Source: Saprospiraceae bacterium UBA2329 (GTDB taxonomy: Bacteria > Bacteroidota > Bacteroidia > Chitinophagales > Saprospiraceae). Taken from it: DNA of 26,622 bases. The stretch covers positions 1-26,622 of the forward strand of contig DDUV01000027.1 of NCBI GenBank assembly GCA_002344975.1, in the 5' to 3' direction. The notes beneath the pieces were generated by a model. That model did not search any database, was not told the DNA's origin, and saw only the letters and a list, made by a program, of their open reading frames with translations. Positions 15,138-21,049 of this stretch are shown piece by piece. The number at the start of each line of letters is the position of its first letter. The stretch's first letter is position 1. Both the position numbers and the translations under genes were made by a program.

Positions 15138-15965
15138 ATGAAAATTAAAGATAAAATACTAAAATTCAATGAGTGGTGTACTGAAAATGAAATTGCTCTT
15201 TTCAAGGGTGATGTATCGAACAGTAAAAGAATAATTACTCTCAAATGGTACAATGACGATTTGGATTTATTTCTAAAATTTCTTGAAAAGGTAAACCCAG
15301 ATGTTTTAGGTTACAATGAAGTAGAATTTGACCTTAAAAACGAGATAGAACAAATCAGGTGCGATAAAAAGGAGAATGAGCAAAAAGAAGAAATCATCGA
15401 AAAATTTAAAAAAATAAAGAAATACGAAGGGAGTCCAGTAGCATTTTCAATTCTTCTTGTAAAGGAAGGTGCATTATATGAGTATGTTGAGGTGGCTGAA
15501 TTTGCTGATGAATATTTTGAGTTGACAGAATTGATTGAGGAGTATTTGAGTTCTGAAGAAAGTGAAATTGAGGGCTCACCATCATTAGCAGACATAGAAT
15601 ATCAAGAAAGGGGAAAGAAGTTAGCTCCATTTGCCAAACAACTTGCTGAAGATGAAGAATTTCAAAGCGCAAGTTATGATACTCAACTGCAAGGAATAGT
15701 TATAAAAAGGCTTTTTGGCGCAGATTTTTATTCAAAACTTGGGTACGATGTAAAGAAGAATAGAATGCATGAGTATGCACTTGACTACACACTTTGCAAA
15801 TTAGCAAGAAAGTATTACGATGAAAATATATTGCCTTTACAAGAAAAAGAAATGGCAAAGAAAATCAAGGAAATGAAAAATAGTGGAATGCCTAAAGTTC
15901 AAATCGCAGCAAAATTGGGCATTTCAGGTGATAGGTTGAACAAGCTCTTGTACAAGTATGAATAA
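15138..15965 (+). CDS. Unknown acidic protein with C-terminal helix-turn-helix (cassette 1)
   Basis: The 275-residue protein is not recognised. It starts 2 bases after the 36-codon ORF. The N-terminal half (about 1-150) is charged and predicted mixed alpha/beta, with strongly acidic stretches near residues 125-155 (ELIEEYLSSEESEIEGSP). The region about 160-235 looks helical. The last 35 residues (EMAKKIKEMKNSGMPKVQIA then AKLGISGDRLNKLLYKYE) are a Hin-recombinase/resolvase-like HTH, so DNA binding is likely. There is no signal peptide. The gene is followed after 36 bases by a GIY-YIG nuclease, and the pair sits in one proposed cassette, suggesting a joint function such as DNA recognition plus cleavage. 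That function is inference. Confidence 0.6.
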   Translation: MKIKDKILKFNEWCTENEIALFKGDVSNSKRIITLKWYNDDLDLFLKFLEKVNPDVLGYNEVEFDLKNEIEQIRCDKKENEQKEEIIEKFKKIKKYEGSPVAFSILLVKEGALYEYVEVAEFADEYFELTELIEEYLSSEESEIEGSPSLADIEYQERGKKLAPFAKQLAEDEEFQSASYDTQLQGIVIKRLFGADFYSKLGYDVKKNRMHEYALDYTLCKLARKYYDENILPLQEKEMAKKIKEMKNSGMPKVQIAAKLGISGDRLNKLLYKYE

Positions 15966-16001
15966 AGTAGAAAGAGGCTGTAATTAATAAACCGACAAAT
16001 C

Positions 16002-16643
16002 ATGAATCAACGAATAGAAGATTATTTATCGAAACTTGAAAACGATTTGCTAAACGGCAAATGGCAATTAGTTGAGACTAATTATGGCTGGACAGATAAA
16101 TTTCAATCAACGGCTGGAGTTTATGTAGTCAAAGAGGAAGGAGAAATCTGCTATGTCGGCGAAACAGGAAATTTAAAAAAGAGGATGCGGGATTTACTTG
16201 ATACAAGAAACCATTCATTGAGGAGGACGATTGGATGTGCAAGATTTGCTGGAAAGGAAGGATATGAGATTGCAACACCAAGCCGAAAATTCCCACCTCA
16301 ATTTGAAGAGGAACTCAACAGGTTTTTCGAGGATAATTTTGAGGTATCAGCCATAGAAGTTCTGATAGGAAGAAAAGAACTTGAAGAGAGATTGGTTGAA
16401 AAGTTCAAGCCGAAATACAATACAAGAGAGAAAAGGAAGTCAGATGAGAGTGAAAAGGCATATTCTATTACTGAAATAAGAAAGAGCCACGAGAACGCAT
16501 ACAAACCTTGGACAACCGAAGATGATACTGAATTGGTACGTCTTGAGAAAGAAGGAAAATCTATTGGAGAAATTGCTTCGATTTTTGGTCGAAATCGAGG
16601 AGCAATCAACTCACGATTGAATAAAATTCGTGAAAGAAGATAA
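16002..16643 (+). CDS. GIY-YIG nuclease with C-terminal SANT/Myb-like DNA-binding domain (cassette 1)
   Basis: The 213-residue protein has a GIY-YIG nuclease domain at about 35-140: G39-V-Y41, then C-Y51-V-G53-ETG, Arg61 in LKKRM, and E133 with the closing FKPKYN140. All residues needed for metal-dependent cleavage of DNA are therefore visible. Residues about 167-212 (PWTTEDDTELVRLEKEGKSI then GEIASIFGRNRGAINSRL) form a SANT/Myb-like or HTH domain with the typical Trp. The combination is that of a small site-directed endonuclease, as in homing or restriction-type enzymes. It follows the HTH protein by 36 bases and is the last gene before the first attC-like element. Target and biological role are unknown; anti-phage defence or mobility is possible. 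Confidence 0.8.
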   Translation: MNQRIEDYLSKLENDLLNGKWQLVETNYGWTDKFQSTAGVYVVKEEGEICYVGETGNLKKRMRDLLDTRNHSLRRTIGCARFAGKEGYEIATPSRKFPPQFEEELNRFFEDNFEVSAIEVLIGRKELEERLVEKFKPKYNTREKRKSDESEKAYSITEIRKSHENAYKPWTTEDDTELVRLEKEGKSIGEIASIFGRNRGAINSRLNKIRERR

Positions 16644-16644
16644 A

Positions 16645-16779
16645 TGCCGCTAACAGGCGTTTGGCTCAATGGCGGGTGAAGTGGTTAATTGAACATTCTA
16701 CCTCGCATCAACTTTTGTGGTATATTGACAGTTTTGTGCTCCGAAATCCGCCACTGCGCCAAGCGCCAAACCGTTCGAT
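16645..16779 (+). other. attC-like element A (end of cassette 1)
   Basis: It begins 2 bases after the nuclease stop. Outer AAC (16652-16654) faces GTT (16773-16775). Inside, 16660-16675 pairs with 16748-16763 in 13 of 16 positions (TTTGGC.CA.TGGCGG arms), with a terminal region of about 72 bases. The left end TGCCGCTAAC (16645-16654) is the exact reverse complement of 15102-15111, not of its own right end (GTTCGAT). That mismatch is what a junction of two different cassettes predicts. Confidence 0.55.
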
Positions 16780-16799
16780 TAAACTAAAAAGCAAAAAAA

Positions 16800-17423
16800 A
16801 TGAAGCAAATAATATATATTTACCTGCTGTTCATATTGCCTGTTTTAGGATTGGCGCAAGGCAAAAAACAAGTCTGGACACAAACTGATAGGCAATATCT
16901 TCTTGCTGGACTAAAAACAACTCAATCCAACTTTCTCCAAGAAGTTGAGGGTTTGACCATGGAGCAAATACATTTTAAGCCAGATAGCAGTCAATGGTCT
17001 GTCGCCGAAGTAATGGAGCATCTTGGCATTTATGAAGAACTTCTTTATTGGGATTTGTTAAATAATCAATATACAGATGAAAGACCTGACCTTGTAGATT
17101 CTGTAAAAGGAATAGACAGCATTATGATAGTCTATTCAACTGACCCAAACAAAGGTCAGGCTCCATTTATCGCACAACCAATAGGGCGATTTAAAGAAAA
17201 AGAAGACCTTGTAAACTTCTTCACTCGCTTTCGTAAAGAGGTAATAATATTAGTACAGGACACGAAAGTTGATTTTAGGCTTCACTTCATTTTTAGACCC
17301 CCTGACTGGGGTGTTTGGCATATCCGAGACCTACATCAATATACGTTGCTTTGGATTGCTCATACTGAAAGACACTTGAATCAAATAATAAGAATAAAAT
17401 CAAATCCTCGATTTCCTAATTAA
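16800..17423 (+). CDS. Exported DinB-superfamily protein (cassette 2)
   Basis: A 207-residue protein with a signal peptide ending GLAQ, giving a Gln N-terminus. The mature part is the DinB/YfiT four-helix fold: WSVAEVMEHLGIYEELLYW contains the first metal ligand His74, and IAHTERHLNQI contains His188 and His192, so the three-His metal site is intact. DinB-fold proteins include thiol S-transferases and metal-dependent hydrolases; most are cytoplasmic, so an exported one is notable. The specific reaction cannot be told. It is the first gene of the proposed second cassette, 20 bases after element A, and is followed after 15 bases by an NTF2-like lipoprotein gene. Confidence 0.8.
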   Translation: MKQIIYIYLLFILPVLGLAQGKKQVWTQTDRQYLLAGLKTTQSNFLQEVEGLTMEQIHFKPDSSQWSVAEVMEHLGIYEELLYWDLLNNQYTDERPDLVDSVKGIDSIMIVYSTDPNKGQAPFIAQPIGRFKEKEDLVNFFTRFRKEVIILVQDTKVDFRLHFIFRPPDWGVWHIRDLHQYTLLWIAHTERHLNQIIRIKSNPRFPN

Positions 17424-17438
17424 ATAAAAACATTCAAA

Positions 17439-17996
17439 ATGAAACAGTCCTTAATTTTAACCACATTCATTATTGTTTTTCTCATTTCTTGCAAACAAGT
17501 TGAAAACAAGTCTTTAGAAAATCAACCCCAACTCACTTTCGATGAAGCTGCCGAGACAGAGGCTATTATGAAAGTTATTGAAAACGAAACCAAATGTTTT
17601 TTTGATGGCAAGTATGAATGCTGGGCAAACAATTGGAGTCATCAAAATTATGCTATGCAAGCATGGAATAATGATGACGGTACTTTTGATGCTGCCATTG
17701 GTTGGGAAAAAATAAACGCACAGGGGAAGGAATGGATAGAAAAATATTATAAAAATGGTGAAAATATTGTTCATCCAGTAGTAAAAAAAGAGAAGCCACT
17801 TGTAAAGTTTTTTAATGACAACACTGCCTACTTAATTTGGAAGCAATACAATGCGGACAAAGAAAATAAATTTTATAGAATTAGTCAGGAAACCCGACTG
17901 ATGGAAAAACAAGCCGATGGATGGAAAATTGTTAATGTTTCAGCATTTTGGAATGCAAAATCTAAAATCCCAGTGGATAGCTTACAATTAAATTGA
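17439..17996 (+). CDS. NTF2/SnoaL-like lipoprotein (cassette 2)
   Basis: The 185-residue protein has a lipoprotein signal (lipobox LISC, Cys18). The mature part begins with a helix (EAAETEAIMKVIENETKCFF), then DGKYECWANNWS, YLIWKQYNADKENKFYRIS and a closing DGWKIVNVSAFW. That order is typical of the cone-shaped NTF2-like/DUF4440 fold found in many small Bacteroidota lipoproteins. Such folds bind or convert small molecules, but no catalytic residues can be assigned. It is cotranscribed with the DinB-fold gene and is immediately followed by attC-like element B. Confidence 0.7.
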   Translation: MKQSLILTTFIIVFLISCKQVENKSLENQPQLTFDEAAETEAIMKVIENETKCFFDGKYECWANNWSHQNYAMQAWNNDDGTFDAAIGWEKINAQGKEWIEKYYKNGENIVHPVVKKEKPLVKFFNDNTAYLIWKQYNADKENKFYRISQETRLMEKQADGWKIVNVSAFWNAKSKIPVDSLQLN

Positions 17997-18002
17997 TAAT
18001 TC

Positions 18003-18081
18003 ATCGAACAACGGCTTTACGAAAATGCCGCCCAAAAGCCAACGCAGGGCGGCACATTCGTAAAGCCAACCGTTAGTGGCA
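18003..18081 (+). other. attC-like element B (end of cassette 2)
   Basis: The left arm 18013-18033 pairs with 18047-18067 in 19 of 21 positions; the arms contain GGCTTTACGAA and TGCCGCCC, with a 2-base internal mismatch and a 13-base loop. Outside the stem lies an unpaired spacer, then AAC (18007-18009) opposite GTT (18072-18074). The left end ATCGAAC (18003-18009) is the exact complement of GTTCGAT at 16773-16779, the start of the same cassette. The right end GTTAGTGGCA begins a further, truncated cassette. Confidence 0.6.
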
Positions 18082-18121
18082 ACCTTAGAAAACCGGACAG
18101 TAAACAACAAACAGACTAGAA

Positions 18122-18313
18122 ATGAACTTTAAAGGTGGAACAATAATTATCGGCTCGTTGCTCTGGGACAAGACACCAATCAGACATAAGTGGCGAACAC
18201 TTTGCTTAAATGACATTTCAACAAAGACACCTGTTAAAGTGTCACTAATCACGAAAAGTGTACCAGTAGTTTGCATCAAAAGTGTACCTGCTGTAACAGG
18301 GTCCCTGCTGTAA
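18122..18313 (+). pseudogene. 5' fragment of a small-protein gene (truncated cassette 3)
   Basis: ATG 18122, 41 bases after element B, starts MNFKGGTIIIGSLLWDKTPI, followed by RHKWRTLCLND. I recall a widespread but unnamed family of roughly 200 residues whose members begin this way (KGG.IIIGSL.WD). Here the likeness ends at about residue 42 (near 18245). The remaining residues are encoded by repeated AAAAGTGTACC and CTGCTGTAACAGG motifs and stop at 18313. It looks like the beginning of a cassette gene cut by an insertion or deletion. Function unknown. Confidence 0.5.
18240..18290. mobile_element. Possible remnant of an IS21-like element end
   Basis: AAAAGTGTACC occurs twice, at 18254-18264 and 18278-18288, 24 bases apart. 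Multiple subterminal direct repeats with GTGTAC cores are a feature I associate with IS21-family ends. The repeats start exactly where the upstream reading frame loses resemblance to its family. No transposase remains. Confidence 0.3.
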
Positions 18314-18320
18314 CAGGGTC
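18287..18320. repeat. Two exact 17-bp tandem repeats
   Basis: CCTGCTGTAACAGGGTC at 18287-18303 is repeated without a gap at 18304-18320. Each unit contains a small inverted repeat, CCTG with CAGG. The repeats lie at the right edge of the AT-rich island, next to the possible IS end. Confidence 0.85.
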
Positions 18321-18410
18321 TTCGGTAGCAAAATGTCGAAAATCCGTCGTTGGCAACCAGTCACCTGCTACATGGCATGATCTTTCTCCCACACCACTAA
18401 AAACAAAAAC

Positions 18411-19139
18411 ATGAAAGCAAAATTCATCTTCACACTCCTGGCAGTACTTCCCATATCAGTATTTGGCCAGATCAATCAGTCCATAGACTTTGTGGGTGGA
18501 ATAGAGTACTCTTTCCGGCATTTGACGACTTCAAGCCAGGATATTTTTGTACGGAGGGTGCTGGATGACCGGGAGGCTCAGGAAATCGGGAAGCTCAACT
18601 GGCGAATTGGTTTTAATTACAACCGAAAAATATCCAAGAACATATTTTTTAAGACAGGTCTTCGATTTGCAAGCATTGGATATAAGGGAGAAAAGGTCAC
18701 CGGCATCAGATGGGGAAGTGAACATGACGGAATGGGCGGCTGGATACTCGATCCAAGTTTGCCGCATGAATTCCAATTGGTGTATGATTATTGGTTCACG
18801 GAAATACCAATGGCAGGCAGATTTGAAATAAACCGGAAAAAGTTGTCGCCTTTTTTTGAATTGGGAGTGGCGCCGTCAATGTATCTGACCTCAAGAAAAA
18901 AAACGGTTACCGATATCGGAAAAGAATCTGAAGTTCCGAATGGCGATATCCAGAATTTCAATAGATTTCATATCGTAGGATTTATTTCATTCGGATTGAA
19001 TTATTCGCTGAATGATCAATTCCAACTTTTTGGACAGCCGGTATTCAGGTACCATTTTACCCCTTTGGCAGATGCGCCTATCAGTGAATATTTGTTGAAT
19101 TACGGCATCGAAATTGGAATAAGAAGGAAAATAAACTAA
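18411..19139 (+). CDS. Outer-membrane beta-barrel protein (PorT-like fold)
   Basis: The 242-residue protein has a signal peptide ending VFGQ (Gln as mature N-terminus) and then alternating polar/aromatic strands with turns: INQSIDFVGGIEYSFRHL, WRIGFNYNRKI, FFKTGLRFASIGYKGEKV, KLSPFFELGVAPSMYL, HIVGFISFGLNYSL, YLLNYGIEIGIRRKIN. The closing strand and length fit the OMP_b-brl_2/PorT-like 8-stranded barrels frequent in Bacteroidota. No ligand or partner can be told. The preceding 97 bases contain no clear promoter box. Base composition is closer to the host than in the island upstream. Confidence 0.75.
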   Translation: MKAKFIFTLLAVLPISVFGQINQSIDFVGGIEYSFRHLTTSSQDIFVRRVLDDREAQEIGKLNWRIGFNYNRKISKNIFFKTGLRFASIGYKGEKVTGIRWGSEHDGMGGWILDPSLPHEFQLVYDYWFTEIPMAGRFEINRKKLSPFFELGVAPSMYLTSRKKTVTDIGKESEVPNGDIQNFNRFHIVGFISFGLNYSLNDQFQLFGQPVFRYHFTPLADAPISEYLLNYGIEIGIRRKIN

Positions 19140-19301
19140 AAACGAACTGGCCGGGCTTGGCATTGCAAAAAGAAGGCTTAGCTTTGCAACAACACGCGTG
19201 CTTTGAATCCCTGATGTGATGGACAAAGCTCCGAATGGCTTTGAAGCATCAAGAAGGCTTTTCGCCGGACTTTGGCGGATGAACTGCACAATTAAATAAA
19301 A

Positions 19302-20996
19302 ATGAGATCAACAAAAACGATCATCGCAGTCATATTTGCGATATTTCATCAATTGACGTACGCTCAAGTTGATGTTATTTATAATAATTTGGTCTGGTCG
19401 GACGAATTTGAGGTAAACGGAGCCATCAACAGCGCCAAATGGCATCATCAAACGCAAATACCCGCCGGGGGCAGTTGGTATAACGGTGAAGTGCAACATT
19501 ATACCAATCTACTTTCCAATTCTTTTGTAGAAAATGGCGTATTGAAAATAGTGGCAAGAAAACAAACCTTTGCGGATCAAGGAGTAACGAAAGAATATAC
19601 CTCTGCGCGATTAAATTCCAAGTTTGCATTTACTTATGGCCGAGTGGACATACGCGCTAAAATACCTACAAATCAAGGTACCTGGCCCGCTTTATGGCTT
19701 TTGGGGAAAAATATAACAGAACCCGGCGGCTACTTTGCCGCAACGCACGGCACCACTCCTTGGCCGGCGTGTGGGGAAATTGATATCATGGAGCACGGTA
19801 TCACGCCGTGGCAGCCGGCAGGATTCATTCAAAGCGCGCTCCATACGCCTTCATCTTTCGGGAGTACAGTAAATCATGGCGGCACCATTGCTAATAATTT
19901 AGGAACCGATTTTCATGTTTATTCCATGAATTGGTCGCCCAATCAGATTACCTTTTTATTGGATGGCGTAGCTTTTTACACCTATAATCCTGCTGTGAAA
20001 AATGCCTCCACCTGGCCATTTATTGCCGATCAATATTTGCTGTTGAATATAGCTATGGGGGGTGTTGCAGGAAATATACCGGGCAATTTCACCCAGGCAA
20101 GCATGGAAATTGACTATGTGAGAGTGTACCAAAACACAACGCCGGATACACAGGCTCCTGCCAATTTTACGGCAACTCTTGGTACGGTTACAAGTTCTAC
20201 GGTTCAGCTTTTGGTAAATGCTCAGGATAATTCAGGAACGGTTGTTTACAATGTAGCTTATGGCGATCAAAACGTACAAGTTACTGAATTATCAGGCGTA
20301 CAAAAATCAATTGTAATACCCAATCTTTCCCCCAATACTTTATATACTTTTAGTGTTACAGCTTCAGATTTTGCAGGAAATATGGCTGCCAATAATCCTA
20401 TTGTGATAGATGCGACTACTCCTGCTGTTATAGGTTGTTTCGGGGCGGGAACCTCGGCTCAACAGGGCAGTTTTTCAACGGGGTATCATTATATTTTTGA
20501 AACCCTGGGCAATGATGTGAAAATCACTTTCACTTTGTTGGATACGGACAGAGTGGGGGTTGTTGCTTTTCTTTGGAGACAAACGCCATTTACGGAATAT
20601 CAAATGACGGCATTGGGCAATAATGCCTTTACTTACACCATTACCGGGCAAACACCGGGCGCCAATATCAGTTATGGCGTAAAATTCGCTTATGCAGGGG
20701 GGCTGTCTGTGACCACTTATTACAACTATCAAGTGGGAAATAATTGTGTTGTCGGCTTAGGAAATATTACTACAGACTCCGACTTTTATTTCCAGAATCC
20801 ATGCAATGGAATTTTAGAAATTCAATCTCAAAACAGCATCAATAAAGTTGAAATTTATGACATCAACGGAAACTTGGTTTTGAAAACGAGGCAGGCAAAT
20901 CAGCCTATTTCCTTACAGCATTTACCCAAAGGCGTTTATTTTATCAGAGTTCATTACAGGGATGGAACCCAAACGAAAAAATTGATTAAAATATGA
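19302..20996 (+). CDS. Secreted GH16 family glucanase with FnIII and T9SS sorting domain
   Basis: The 564-residue enzyme has a signal peptide ending TYAQ. Residues about 24-280 are a GH16 beta-jelly-roll (licheninase/laminarinase type) that cleaves beta-1,3 or mixed beta-1,3/1,4-glucans. The catalytic signature is G-E159-I-D161-I-M-E164-H, with E159 as nucleophile and E164 as acid/base, and VWSDEFEVNGAINSAKWHH and MNWSPNQITFLLDG are family hallmarks. Residues about 283-375 are fibronectin type III. Residues about 380-490 are an unassigned beta domain, possibly carbohydrate binding. The last 70 residues (VEIYDINGNLVLKTRQ then GVYFIRVHYRDG) are a type A T9SS sorting domain. It is probably a surface or secreted polysaccharide-degrading enzyme; no SusC/D genes are nearby. 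Confidence 0.92.
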   Translation: MRSTKTIIAVIFAIFHQLTYAQVDVIYNNLVWSDEFEVNGAINSAKWHHQTQIPAGGSWYNGEVQHYTNLLSNSFVENGVLKIVARKQTFADQGVTKEYTSARLNSKFAFTYGRVDIRAKIPTNQGTWPALWLLGKNITEPGGYFAATHGTTPWPACGEIDIMEHGITPWQPAGFIQSALHTPSSFGSTVNHGGTIANNLGTDFHVYSMNWSPNQITFLLDGVAFYTYNPAVKNASTWPFIADQYLLLNIAMGGVAGNIPGNFTQASMEIDYVRVYQNTTPDTQAPANFTATLGTVTSSTVQLLVNAQDNSGTVVYNVAYGDQNVQVTELSGVQKSIVIPNLSPNTLYTFSVTASDFAGNMAANNPIVIDATTPAVIGCFGAGTSAQQGSFSTGYHYIFETLGNDVKITFTLLDTDRVGVVAFLWRQTPFTEYQMTALGNNAFTYTITGQTPGANISYGVKFAYAGGLSVTTYYNYQVGNNCVVGLGNITTDSDFYFQNPCNGILEIQSQNSINKVEIYDINGNLVLKTRQANQPISLQHLPKGVYFIRVHYRDGTQTKKLIKI

Positions 20997-21009
20997 ACGA
21001 ACAACCAAG

Positions 21010-21037
21010 CTCGTAGCTCGCGGCTTGTAGCTTGCAG
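21010..21037. repeat. Two 14-bp imperfect tandem repeats between convergent genes
   Basis: CTCGTAGCTCGCGG (21010-21023) and CTTGTAGCTTGCAG (21024-21037) differ at 3 of 14 positions. They fill most of the 53-base gap between the convergent GH16 and serine hydrolase stops. AGCT-rich repeats of this kind can expand by slippage. No stem with T-tract is present. Confidence 0.6.
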
Positions 21038-21049
21038 CCAACATCCTCC

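Larger units (their letters stand above)
15103..18072 (+). mobile_element. Candidate integron-type gene-cassette cluster (CALIN-like), two complete cassettes
   Basis: Proposed cassette 1 spans 15103-16773 (HTH protein plus GIY-YIG nuclease) and cassette 2 spans 16774-18072 (DinB-fold protein plus NTF2-like lipoprotein); a truncated third begins at 18073. In integrons the left core of a cassette's attC is complementary to the first bases of the same cassette, because the circular cassette rejoins there. That relation holds here: 15102-15111 GTTAGCGGCA with 16645-16654 (10/10), and 16773-16779 GTTCGAT with 18003-18009 (7/7). All genes point the same way, are AT-rich and compact. No integrase is in the window, and the core boxes deviate from the classical GTTRRRY consensus. 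Confidence 0.55.

Noticed and set aside
18287..18320. CRISPR-like repeats
   Set aside because: Only two 17-bp units without spacers; a plain tandem duplication.
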